A stretch of DNA of 64,000 bases from Variovorax paradoxus (GTDB taxonomy: Bacteria; Pseudomonadota; Gammaproteobacteria; Burkholderiales; Burkholderiaceae_C): positions 4,529,001 to 4,593,000 of the forward strand of contig NZ_CP045644.1 of the NCBI RefSeq assembly GCF_009498455.1, in the 5' to 3' direction. This document shows positions 32,889 to 40,545 of the stretch, piece after piece (the stretch's first letter is position 1; every line of letters starts with the position of its first letter). Made by a program: the position numbers and the translations under genes. Under the pieces are notes generated by a model, which ran no database searches, was not told the DNA's origin, and worked only from the letters and a program-made list of their open reading frames with translations.

Positions 32889-33620
32889 TTGCCTACCAAA
32901 ACTCCTTCCCAAGCCGTCGCAGCCAAGGCTCGCGGCCGTGCCTCGGCCCCCTCCGTCGCCAAGCTCGGCGCCGCGCCGGGCCCGGCGGCATCGCGCGCTC
33001 GCCCGCCCGGGCGCGCGCGCAGCGATGCGTCGCGCATGGCCGTCCTCGATGCCACGCTGAAACTCCTGGAGACCACGCCGGTGCAGCAGATCTCGATCGA
33101 GTCGATCGCGCGCGAGGCGGGTGTGGGCAAGGCCACCATCTACCGCTGGTGGAGTTCGAAGGCCGCGGTGGTGATCGAGGCCTTCCTGCACACCCACCTG
33201 AGCCACACGCCGATGCCCAAGGATGTCAGCCCGCGCGAGGCGCTGACCCGCCATATCCACCTGCTGGTGGAAGAGTACAGCGGGTGGTCGGGGCGCATCG
33301 TCTCGCAGATCATGGCCGAGGGCCAGAGCGACCCCGACGTGCTGCGCGAATTCCGCGAGCGCTTCTGGTACGGGCGGCGGGCGGTCGTGCGCGAAGTGGT
33401 CGAAGAAGCACGCCGAAGGGGCGAGTTCCGCAACGACCTCGAAACGGAGCTGCAGATGGACATCCTGTACGCGCCGATCTATTTTCGGCTGCTCATGCGG
33501 CACCTGCCGCTGGACAAGAAGTTCGCGGACGAACACTGCGCCGCGATCATGCAGATGCTGGCACCGAGCGAAAAGAAAGAGGCCGGTGCTGCACCGGCCA
33601 GGCGCCGCAAGGTCGCCTGA
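32889..33620 (+). CDS. TetR-family transcriptional regulator
   Basis: A 243-residue TetR protein. A basic, Ala/Pro-rich N-terminal tail of about 45 residues precedes the helix-turn-helix at about 50-97 (ISIESIAREAGVGKATIYRW). The rest is the helical ligand domain. The TTG start at 32889 has GGGAATTTC upstream; an ATG at 33035 would cut into the first helix, so TTG is preferred. It is the last gene of the FAH operon. A 19-base palindrome occurs once before each of the four operons around this gene, so it is the best candidate for a local repressor released by a pathway metabolite. Confidence 0.92.
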   Translation: MPTKTPSQAVAAKARGRASAPSVAKLGAAPGPAASRARPPGRARSDASRMAVLDATLKLLETTPVQQISIESIAREAGVGKATIYRWWSSKAAVVIEAFLHTHLSHTPMPKDVSPREALTRHIHLLVEEYSGWSGRIVSQIMAEGQSDPDVLREFRERFWYGRRAVVREVVEEARRRGEFRNDLETELQMDILYAPIYFRLLMRHLPLDKKFADEHCAAIMQMLAPSEKKEAGAAPARRRKVA

Positions 33621-33642
33621 GCCGTTCCCACGGAAGGCCGGG

Positions 33643-34497
33643 TCAGTCCTGGGGCAGGGCCGAGGTATTCACCAGCCTGTCGTACGTGGTGTCGGCGCCC
33701 GGCAGGCCGCAGCGGCGGCGCTGCTGGATGAGCAGTTCGATGCCGTCGCGGTCCGGACGCAGCGAGGCCGGCGTGCCACGCAGCATGGCGTCCACCACTG
33801 GAGCGGAGAAGCCCGCCAGCGCCAGGATCTGACGTGCGCCTTCCGGATCGTCACTCATCCGCCAGCGCGCTTTGTCGAGGCCTTGCAACCAGGCGGACAG
33901 CGTGGGCCGCAGCCGCTCCAGCGCGCCCGCGCTCACCACGAGGCCTTGCCCTGGAAAGGTCGGATAGCGCTCCTGTACGGTCGCCACTCGGCTGAGTCCC
34001 GCGTCGAGTGCCATGGCGTCGAAAGGCGGTCCCAGCAGGGTCGCGTCGCCGTGCCCGGAGACGATGGCGTCGTGCCGCTCCTTCACGCCGCCCACCGGCT
34101 CCAGCGCATAGTCGTCCGGTTCGATGCCCGCATCGGCCAGCATGGCGCGCAAGGCCACGATGAAGCCGTTGCGGGGCGCATCGACCAGGATGGTGGCACC
34201 GCGCAGGTCTTCGAGCCTGTCGCGGCCTCTCTGCCCGATCACGGTCAGCGGGGTCGTGCGCTCGAGCTGTGCGACAACACAAAAATCCTGCGGCCCATCG
34301 CGCAGGTTCCAGTCCATCACGTTGTCGATGGCCGTGAGCACGGCATCCGCACGGCCGGATGCCAGCGCCTCGAACTGGGCGTCCGATGAAGGATTGCGCT
34401 CGGCCTGGAGCGACACGCCCGGCGTGAGGCCCCACGCGTCGGCAGCCAGCGCCACGGGGGAAGGAACGAACCAGAGAAGCCGCAGTGTGGAAGACAT
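33643..34497 (-). CDS. Periplasmic-binding-protein-like protein without signal peptide
   Basis: A 284-residue protein with the fold pattern of NitT/TauT/THI5-type substrate-binding proteins: ALASGRADAVLTAIDNVMDW, LEDLRGATILVDAPRNGFIV, ALRAMLADAGIEPDDYALEPVGG and SGHGDATLLGPPFDAM. Unlike exported members, it begins MSSTLRLLWFVPSPVALAAD with no convincing signal peptide. A GTG at 34515 adds only six residues and does not create one. No ABC permease or ATPase is nearby. It follows a Bug receptor gene by about 20 bases on the minus strand. It may be a cytoplasmic binding or sensing protein, or an enzyme of this fold. Confidence 0.75.
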   Translation of the reverse strand: MSSTLRLLWFVPSPVALAADAWGLTPGVSLQAERNPSSDAQFEALASGRADAVLTAIDNVMDWNLRDGPQDFCVVAQLERTTPLTVIGQRGRDRLEDLRGATILVDAPRNGFIVALRAMLADAGIEPDDYALEPVGGVKERHDAIVSGHGDATLLGPPFDAMALDAGLSRVATVQERYPTFPGQGLVVSAGALERLRPTLSAWLQGLDKARWRMSDDPEGARQILALAGFSAPVVDAMLRGTPASLRPDRDGIELLIQQRRRCGLPGADTTYDRLVNTSALPQD

Positions 34498-34518
34498 GGG
34501 ATCGCGCGCCCGCACTCG

Positions 34519-35499
34519 TCAGGTCAATTCGAGCTTGATGCCCGAACGCTTCACCACCGGAACCCATTTCGCCCGCTCGGCGCGGATGTAGGCCGCGAAT
34601 TCCGCCGGGGTACTCCCGACGGGCTCGCCGCCGTATTCGTGGTACCTCTGGATGACCTCCGGCTTGCCTGCCAGCGTGGCGCAGGCAGCCGACAGCTTGT
34701 CCAGCACGGCCTTGGGCGTGCCTGCGGGCGCAAGAAGGCCGAACCATGTCGATGCGTCGTAGTCCGCGATGCCCAGTTCCTCGAAGGTCGGCACGTTCGG
34801 AAGCAGTGCGTGGCGGCCCTTGCCCGTGACGGCCAGCGCCTTCAGCTTTCCCGCGCGGATGTTGCTCATGGACGCCGCCAGCGCATCGAACATCACCTGC
34901 GTCTCGCCTGCCAGCAGCGCCGCATAGGGACTGGTCGTGTTGTACGGGACGAACTGGTAGCTGGTCCCGGTGATCGCACCGAACCACACGCCCAGCAGGT
35001 GCTGGAAGGTGCCGATACCGAGCGTTCCCGCGGGAATGGTTCCCGGCCTGGCCTTGGCCAGCGCCACGAGTTCGGATGCCGTCGAGGCGGGCAACCCCGG
35101 GTGGGCGACCAGCACGCTGCGCAAGGCGGTGAGCTGGCTGATGGGTTCGAAGTCGGTGGGCTTGTATGGAAGCTTCGCGTACAGCTCGGACATGTAGCAC
35201 AGCGAACTCGGGATACCGATGTGCAAGGTGTAGCCGTCGGGAGGCGCCTTGGCGGCCAAGGCGGTACCGATTGTTGTCGCGCCTCCGGGACGGTTGTCGA
35301 TGAACACCGACTGCCGCAGCAGAGTGGTGAGCCCTGCGGCCCAGAAGCGCGAATCGGCATCGAGGCCCGACCCGGGCGGGTTCGCCACGATGATGCGCAC
35401 CGGCTTGTCGGGATAGTCCCCCGCCAGCGACCTGCCGGCGAGCGTTGCCATCAGCATTCCGGCGCCGGCGCCCAGCGCCTGCCGTCTCGAGATCGTCAT
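34519..35499 (-). CDS. Bug/TctC-family periplasmic solute-binding receptor (TetR regulon)
   Basis: A 326-residue Bug protein whose N-terminus, MTISRRQALGAGAGMLMATLAGRSLAG, has a twin-arginine-like signal (SRRQAL) and is followed by DYPDKPVRIIVANPPGSGLD. Later blocks include FIDNRPGGATTIGT, QFVPYNTTSPYAALLAGE and VPTFEELG. The ATG at 35499 has a GGAGACACAACCC ribosome site; an ATG at 35517 is possible. It is divergent from the extradiol dioxygenase operon, and a degenerate copy of the TetR operator lies 67 bases upstream. It would bind the small acid that this cluster degrades. Confidence 0.9.
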   Translation of the reverse strand: MTISRRQALGAGAGMLMATLAGRSLAGDYPDKPVRIIVANPPGSGLDADSRFWAAGLTTLLRQSVFIDNRPGGATTIGTALAAKAPPDGYTLHIGIPSSLCYMSELYAKLPYKPTDFEPISQLTALRSVLVAHPGLPASTASELVALAKARPGTIPAGTLGIGTFQHLLGVWFGAITGTSYQFVPYNTTSPYAALLAGETQVMFDALAASMSNIRAGKLKALAVTGKGRHALLPNVPTFEELGIADYDASTWFGLLAPAGTPKAVLDKLSAACATLAGKPEVIQRYHEYGGEPVGSTPAEFAAYIRAERAKWVPVVKRSGIKLELT

Positions 35500-35566
35500 T
35501 GGGTTGTGTCTCCGCATCTTGGGCACCGGAAAAAAAAGCGGCGCCTGGAAATTGTCCACCCATATT

Positions 35567-35585
35567 ACAAGACGAACCGTATTGC
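35567..35585. promoter_or_regulatory. Degenerate copy of the TetR operator (site 3, Bug promoter)
   Basis: ACAAGACGAACCGTATTGC on the plus strand matches 13 of 19 positions of the palindrome at 30031. Read toward the Bug gene it is followed directly by AATATG, and overlaps a possible TAATAT -10 box. It is placed like the other three sites and is weaker. Confidence 0.45.
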
Positions 35586-35602
35586 AAATATCGGGAAACC
35601 CC

Positions 35603-35628
35603 GAAGATGCCGCGCCAGTGGCATCTTC
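35603..35628. repeat. Perfect 9-bp stem hairpin in the Bug/extradiol divergent promoter
   Basis: GAAGATGCC and GGCATCTTC form a perfect nine-base stem with an eight-base loop, between the two TetR-like sites of this divergent region. It has no T-run, so it is not a classic terminator. It could be a second operator or an RNA hairpin in one of the leaders. Confidence 0.45.
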
Positions 35629-35655
35629 CGCCCAAGGGTTTGTCCTAAATTAATA

Positions 35656-35674
35656 ACGATACGGTCCGTATAGT
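35656..35674. promoter_or_regulatory. Near-perfect TetR operator (site 4, extradiol dioxygenase promoter)
   Basis: ACGATACGGTCCGTATAGT is a palindrome with one mismatch and the same arms as the site at 30031 (ACGATACG...CGTATCGT). It lies 140 bases before the dioxygenase start. Its second half contains TATAGT, a good -10 match, followed by ATTTAG, just as site 1 contains TATCGT followed by AAATAG. Confidence 0.7.
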
Positions 35675-35814
35675 ATTTAGTCAGTTCCAGCACAACAAGC
35701 AGAGACAAGCAAGGAAGCTGCGGCGAAGTCGATTCGCCCGTCGCTCCACGAACATCGGTGCTTGGCTTTCGAGTGCTGGCCATGGAGCCTTCTCACTCTC
35801 GAAAGGAAAAGAGA

Positions 35815-36762
35815 ATGAACATCCTGGGGCCTGATTCCCTGGTCTTCGGCGTCGATGACCTCGATGCCTGCATTCAGTTCTTCACCGACTACGGCCTCGC
35901 GCCCGTTGGTGTCGATGAATCCGGCGGGCGCTTCGAGGCGGTCGACGGTACCTCCATCGTCATCGCGCACAGAAGCGATCCCTCGCTGCCTCCCGCCATG
36001 GACACGGGAACGATGCTGCGAAAGACGATCTACGGTGTCGCGGACCGCGAGACGCTGGAAGCTATCGCCGACGAGCTGGGTCGCGACCGCGAGGTGAAGC
36101 GTCTGCCCGACGGCTCCATAGAGGCGTCGGACGACATGGGATTTGTCCTGGGGTTCCAGGTCTCGGTGAGGCGAAAGATCGACGTTGCAGCCGAGACCGT
36201 GAACTCGCCGGGTGCCAAGCCGGGGAGGGCTCCCAACGTCGTCGGGGCGAATGCCCATGCAGAGTTCCGGCCGCTGACGCTTTCGCACGTCGTGTACTTC
36301 GTGCCCGATCAGGCCAAGGCCTCCAGGTTCTACGTGGACCGGCTGGGCTTCCGCTGCACCGACCGCTTCACGGAAGCAGGCACCTTCCTCAGGCCCGCGG
36401 GAACCCTGGATCACCACACGCTGTTCCTGATCCAGACTCCGGCCTTCATGAAGGGGGTGGAGCATTTCACCTTCCATCTCTCGGGTCCTACGGCGGTGCT
36501 TCAGCGCGGCACCGCCTTTGCCGCCCAGGGCTACCAGACGTATTGGGGTCCTGGCCGGCACAAGTTCGGCTCCAACTGGTTCTGGTACTTCAACAGCCCT
36601 GTGGGCTGCCATGTGGAGTACGACGCGGACATGGACCTGCACGACGACAGCTGGGTCGCGCGCGAAGCACCCATGCAGGTCGATGAATCGCAGATCTTCC
36701 TGTTCCAGCACCGTGACAAGTGGGCGCCGGGTGGCCCACCGCCGGGCAGCGAGGCGCATTGA
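35815..36762 (+). CDS. Type I extradiol dioxygenase (VOC fold)
   Basis: A 315-residue two-domain vicinal-oxygen-chelate protein with the metal triad of type I extradiol dioxygenases: H158 (LSHVVYF), H217 (VEHFTFH) and E268 (HVEYD), spaced as in 2,3-dihydroxybiphenyl-type enzymes. It would open a catechol-type ring by meta cleavage. The ATG at 35815 follows GAAAGGAAAAGAGA. It heads a plus-strand operon with a Rieske ferredoxin, an MFS transporter, an FAD hydroxylase and a LysR gene, and its promoter holds a near-perfect TetR operator. The exact catechol is unknown. Confidence 0.9.
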   Translation: MNILGPDSLVFGVDDLDACIQFFTDYGLAPVGVDESGGRFEAVDGTSIVIAHRSDPSLPPAMDTGTMLRKTIYGVADRETLEAIADELGRDREVKRLPDGSIEASDDMGFVLGFQVSVRRKIDVAAETVNSPGAKPGRAPNVVGANAHAEFRPLTLSHVVYFVPDQAKASRFYVDRLGFRCTDRFTEAGTFLRPAGTLDHHTLFLIQTPAFMKGVEHFTFHLSGPTAVLQRGTAFAAQGYQTYWGPGRHKFGSNWFWYFNSPVGCHVEYDADMDLHDDSWVAREAPMQVDESQIFLFQHRDKWAPGGPPPGSEAH

Positions 36763-36771
36763 AGGACCGGC

Positions 36772-37119
36772 ATGCGCGCGTACCTGTGCAGGCTCGACGA
36801 GCTCCCTGACCGCGCGGCACGCGGCTTCGCTCCCGAAGGCATGTCGCGAAGAGCGATGTTCGTCGTCCGGCACGGCGGCCGCGTGAGGGGATGGCTCGAC
36901 ACCTGCCCGCACGTCTACGGCGCGCCGCTGGCCTGGCGCAAGGATGCCTACCTCAGTGCCGACAGGAATTCGATCGTTTGCTATGGGCATGGCGCGGTGT
37001 TCGACATCGACACCGGTGTCTGCACCAAGGGGCCATGCGTGGGGCAGGCACTCACGCCCGTGACGCTGGAATGCGATGAGGGGGCGTTGTGGATCACATC
37101 ACCGCATGCCGCCAAGTGA
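36772..37119 (+). CDS. Rieske [2Fe-2S] ferredoxin-like protein
   Basis: A 115-residue Rieske protein with cluster ligands C45 and H47 (CPH) and C70 and H73 (CYGHGA). The motif agrees with Rieske ferredoxins of ring-hydroxylating oxygenases or with small stand-alone Rieske proteins. It starts ten bases after the extradiol dioxygenase stop. No Rieske oxygenase is encoded in this operon; the only one in the window (22536-24395) lacks its own ferredoxin. It may serve that oxygenase, or reduce the iron of the extradiol dioxygenase as XylT-type ferredoxins do, although XylT is a plant-type and not a Rieske ferredoxin. Confidence 0.85.
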   Translation: MRAYLCRLDELPDRAARGFAPEGMSRRAMFVVRHGGRVRGWLDTCPHVYGAPLAWRKDAYLSADRNSIVCYGHGAVFDIDTGVCTKGPCVGQALTPVTLECDEGALWITSPHAAK

Positions 37120-37141
37120 CAACTTTTCCGAGGGCTTCAAT

Positions 37142-38320
37142 ATGAATTCGACAACTGGCTTCCGGGCACGGATCGCCCTCATGGCCGCGCATTGCGCGGG
37201 AATGATCGACATCGTTGCGCTACCCGTGTGGGTCGGAACGCTCATCGCACGGTTCGGGTTCGACCCGCAGCAGGCGGGCGCGCTGGCCACCTTGTTCCTG
37301 GCGGGGGCCGTCACGGCGAGCGTGGGCCTGGCGCCGCGCTTCAACCGCCTGCGCGGCCGCCACTGGATCGTTCCCGCAGGCTACGCCATTTCGGCTGCTG
37401 CGTTCCTGGCCTGCATGCGCACCAGCCAGTTCGAAACACTCGCGGTCCTGCATCTTGCGGCGGGCTTTGCCACTGGCGTCGGATTGAGCATCACGCATGG
37501 CACCGTCGCCCTCACGAACAACCCGCATCGGCTGTTCGGCTTCATGCAGGTCGCGGTAGGCGTGCTTGGCATTGCCTACATGGCAGCCGCCCCGCAGATC
37601 ATCGCGCAGGTCGGAGGTGCAGGGCTCTTCGCCATCTTCGGCGCCATCATGATCGCGGCGAGCGTCATCACGGCGCTGGCGTTCCCGAAAGTACACCCGG
37701 CGCAGGCGGAGGCCGCGGCGCACGATGTGCGGCCGGCGCGGCTGCCGAAAGCCGCATGGTGCGCGATGGCGGGCATCAGCCTGATGAACGTGACGCAGGC
37801 CATGGTGTTCTCCTTCATGGAGCGGATGGGTGCCGATCGTGGGTTCACACCGCCCGATCTGCATGTCGTGCTGATCGCGGTGGGCATCGTCAACCTGGTT
37901 CCTGGCGCGGTCGCCGCGTTCCTGCAGCACCGCCTCGATGCACGCAATGTCGTGCTTGCTGGCGCCACCGCACAAGCCATCCTCGCGGTGGTGCTGGTCT
38001 CAAGTACCGCATTCCCCGCCTATGCGGCGAGCGGCGCATTCTTTGTCTCCGCGGTGATCTTCACGCACATATTCACCTTCGGGGCTCTGGCCAAGCTGGA
38101 TCCGTCGGGGCGCGCCGTGTCCGCGACGCCCGCGATGCTGATGATCGGTTCGGCCATCGGCCCTGTCCTGGGCGGCACCCTGGTGAAGTTCTTTGGTTAT
38201 GAGGCCATCGGCTGGGCTGCGGTCGCGATCGACGCCGTGGCCTTCTGCTTCTATCTGCAATTGCGAAACCACACCGCGCCACCCGATGCGCCGGTGATAA
38301 AGATTCATCCACAAACATGA
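37142..38320 (+). CDS. MFS-type transporter (copy 2)
   Basis: A 392-residue membrane protein with about 12 helices, paralogous to the transporter at 18229-19413. The two share AHCAGM(I/L)D(I/M)VALPVWVGTL, FDPQQAG, ATLFL-GAV, the RFNRL loop, ATPAMLMIG-AIGPVLGGTLVK and other blocks. The ATG at 37142 is preceded by GAGGGCTTCAAT. It sits between the Rieske ferredoxin and the FAD hydroxylase genes, so it probably imports the aromatic acid used by this operon. Substrate and direction are inferred. Confidence 0.85.
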   Translation: MNSTTGFRARIALMAAHCAGMIDIVALPVWVGTLIARFGFDPQQAGALATLFLAGAVTASVGLAPRFNRLRGRHWIVPAGYAISAAAFLACMRTSQFETLAVLHLAAGFATGVGLSITHGTVALTNNPHRLFGFMQVAVGVLGIAYMAAAPQIIAQVGGAGLFAIFGAIMIAASVITALAFPKVHPAQAEAAAHDVRPARLPKAAWCAMAGISLMNVTQAMVFSFMERMGADRGFTPPDLHVVLIAVGIVNLVPGAVAAFLQHRLDARNVVLAGATAQAILAVVLVSSTAFPAYAASGAFFVSAVIFTHIFTFGALAKLDPSGRAVSATPAMLMIGSAIGPVLGGTLVKFFGYEAIGWAAVAIDAVAFCFYLQLRNHTAPPDAPVIKIHPQT

Positions 38321-38342
38321 CTGAAAAGCAGGAGACAAATCC

Positions 38343-39455
38343 ATGAACAAGACCAAGCGGGTGCTCGTGGTCGGAAGTGGCATCGGCGGCGCCACCGCGG
38401 CCTATGCGCTGGCCAAGGCGGGCCTGGAGACCCATTGCATCGACATCCAGCCGGCCAGGTCCACGCTCGGCTCGGGGATCTGCCTGCTTCACAACACGAT
38501 GCGTGCACTTTCGGAGATCGGTCTAGCCGACCCTTGCCTCGACAGCGGGCTGCGCTTCGAGGTGTTCAAGCAGTTCGACGCTGCCGGCAACCTTCTCATG
38601 TCGAACCCGACGCCGCCCGGCATCGGCATCCGCCGTCCGGAGCTTGCCCGGATCCTCGAGACCTCGGCCAGCGCGGCGGGAGCGAAGATGGAGCGCGGCC
38701 TCACCGCCAAGAGCGTGAGCGACCGTGGAGACTGCGTGGAGGTGGAGTTTTCCGATGGGCGCGAGGCTGCCTACGATCTCGTGGTTGCAGCGGACGGCGC
38801 CTACTCGAAACTGCGCGAGCAATTCTTCGGTGCCGAGCATCGCGTGTGTTTTGCTGGCCAGAGCGCCTGGCGCTTCAATGCGCCGCGGCCGCCCGAGGTC
38901 GATGGCTTCTGTCTCTATCGCTCGCCCGATGGCAAGCGCACCGTCGGCGCGCTGCCGACGTCGAAGGAGACGTGCTATCTGTTCTTCCTGGAGAACAGTG
39001 CGCAGCACCTGCATTGGCCGGACGACCAGCTGGATGTCCTGGTCCGTGAGCGGCTCGCTGGCTTTTCCGCCCCGGTGATCCAGGACTCGCTGGCATTAAT
39101 CACGAGCCCGCAGCAGGTTCTGGTTCGTCCGTTCGACGTCACGCTTGTGCCGGCCCCGTGGCATCGCGGCCGGGTCGTGCTGCTGGGAGATTCGGCGCAC
39201 TCGCCGACCCCGCAGATGACCTCCGGGGGTGGCATGGCCATCGAGGACGCGGTGGTGCTCGCCCAGTGCCTGAAGGCCGAAAGCAGCATTCCGGAGGCTC
39301 TGGTGGCCTATACGAACCGCCGGTTCGAGCGCGTCTCCACGGTGTGGAATGCCTCGCTGCAGCTGTGCAAGTACGAGCAAGAGGCCGTGCCGAATCCGCA
39401 AAGATCCGCCGCGCTCTTGCTGCAGACCTACCAGTATCTCGGCCAGCCCATGTGA
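38343..39455 (+). CDS. FAD-dependent aromatic hydroxylase (salicylate/6-hydroxynicotinate hydroxylase-like)
   Basis: A 370-residue class A flavoprotein monooxygenase. It has GSGIGG at 11-16, the DG motif AADGAYSKLR at about 149-158, and GDSAHSPTPQMTSGGGMAIEDA from 282. Its short length and lack of a C-terminal extension place it with salicylate and 6-hydroxynicotinate hydroxylases. It would hydroxylate, possibly with decarboxylation, a monocyclic aromatic acid, and the product would be the catechol opened by the extradiol dioxygenase in the same operon. It has a CAGGAGACAAATCC ribosome site. Confidence 0.9.
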   Translation: MNKTKRVLVVGSGIGGATAAYALAKAGLETHCIDIQPARSTLGSGICLLHNTMRALSEIGLADPCLDSGLRFEVFKQFDAAGNLLMSNPTPPGIGIRRPELARILETSASAAGAKMERGLTAKSVSDRGDCVEVEFSDGREAAYDLVVAADGAYSKLREQFFGAEHRVCFAGQSAWRFNAPRPPEVDGFCLYRSPDGKRTVGALPTSKETCYLFFLENSAQHLHWPDDQLDVLVRERLAGFSAPVIQDSLALITSPQQVLVRPFDVTLVPAPWHRGRVVLLGDSAHSPTPQMTSGGGMAIEDAVVLAQCLKAESSIPEALVAYTNRRFERVSTVWNASLQLCKYEQEAVPNPQRSAALLLQTYQYLGQPM

Positions 39456-39492
39456 GCGCCCCCGCCGGCCGCGAAGGACGGAAAATCACGGC

Positions 39493-40410
39493 ATGAAGTC
39501 CATCGTCGACGCGGCCTGGCACCACTTCGTCAAGGTGGCGGAGCTGGGATCGGTGTCGCGCGCAGCCGTGGCGGCGGATGTCCCGCAATCGGTGGTCAGC
39601 CGGTGCATTGCCCAACTCGAACGCGACGCAGGCTCCCCCTTGTTTCGCCGGACGGGGCGCGGCGTCGTCCTGACCGAACTGGGTGAGCAGCTGTACCCGC
39701 GGATTCAGCGGCTGATCGCCGAGTCGGAGAGCTTTGCCGACGAGGTCCGGGCGAGCAGGGGGGTGCCCGTGGGCGACGTGCGCCTGGGGCTGTTGCCCTC
39801 GACGGTGCCGTCGCTTGCGGGTCCGCTTTACCAGCGCGTCCTCCAGCAGTTTCCCCAGGTGCGGTTGCACCTGACGGAGGGCTCCAGTTCGCAGCTGCAG
39901 GAAATGCTGGACCAAGGGCGACTGGACCTGTCCTTGCTGCTGCGTGACGGTGGCGAGGCCAGCGCGGACGAGCCGGTCCTGATGGAGGGCGCTCTCTGTC
40001 TCGTGGCCGCCAGCAGCGACCCGCTCGCAAGTCGCCAGGAGATTCGCTTCGAAGAAGTCACCCGGCTGCCGCTGGTGCTGCCGACCGAACCTCATCCGCT
40101 GCGCGAGCGGCTGGTCGTACTCGCGCGCAAGATGGGCCTGAGCTTGCGCGTCGTCGCCGAGGCGAACTCGATCCGCCTGCAGCACGAGATCGCGGCGTCC
40201 GCGGCAGGCTTTGCGATCACCGCCCCGTCCATCGCTGCGCACGACAAAGGCCGGCTCGCCGCATTGAAGATCGTGGAGCCGGTGCTGTCGCGCGCGATCG
40301 TGCTCGCGGTCGCCCGCCACCGCCCACACACGCTGGCGACGCGAGAGATCCATGCGCTCCTTCTGTCGATGGCGCCCGCGATCCTTTCGCAAGAAGGCTC
40401 CGCCGCCTGA
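39493..40410 (+). CDS. LysR-family transcriptional regulator (nac/cbl-like branch)
   Basis: A 305-residue LysR protein. The helix-turn-helix is about residues 10-50 (VKVAELGSVSRAAVAADVPQ and SVVSRCIAQLERDAG). The effector domain from about 90 (GVPVGDVRLGLLPSTVPSLA) resembles the Nac/Cbl group. It lies 37 bases behind the FAD hydroxylase on the same strand and just before the DapA-type operon, so it could regulate either. The gap at 40411-40545 contains a 13-base palindrome, which favours control of the downstream operon. Confidence 0.92.
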   Translation: MKSIVDAAWHHFVKVAELGSVSRAAVAADVPQSVVSRCIAQLERDAGSPLFRRTGRGVVLTELGEQLYPRIQRLIAESESFADEVRASRGVPVGDVRLGLLPSTVPSLAGPLYQRVLQQFPQVRLHLTEGSSSQLQEMLDQGRLDLSLLLRDGGEASADEPVLMEGALCLVAASSDPLASRQEIRFEEVTRLPLVLPTEPHPLRERLVVLARKMGLSLRVVAEANSIRLQHEIAASAAGFAITAPSIAAHDKGRLAALKIVEPVLSRAIVLAVARHRPHTLATREIHALLLSMAPAILSQEGSAA

Positions 40411-40435
40411 GCTTTCGCCGGAGCGGATAGCTGCT

Positions 40436-40448
40436 ATCGCGTGCGCAC
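40436..40448. promoter_or_regulatory. Palindrome GATAGC-T-GCTATC upstream of the DapA-type operon
   Basis: A perfect 13-base dyad, GATAGCTGCTATC, sits in the 135-base gap between the LysR gene and the DapA-type gene. It is the strongest dyad seen in that gap and is a candidate site for the adjacent LysR protein. It does not follow the T-N11-A rule strictly, so the assignment is tentative. Confidence 0.4.
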
Positions 40449-40545
40449 TCTCGCTCATCGCGCGCAGCAAACCTAAAGTGCCTTTCATCGTTGCTGTGCT
40501 TCGATGAGGACAGCGTTCTACCCACCACAACCGAGAGAGACAAAC

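Noticed and set aside
33581..33599. Perfect 19-base palindrome GGCCGGTGC-T-GCACCGGCC
   Set aside because: It lies inside the 3' end of the tetR coding sequence, in an Ala-rich tail where GC-rich dyads arise easily. It does not resemble the operator sites and has no T-run for a terminator.
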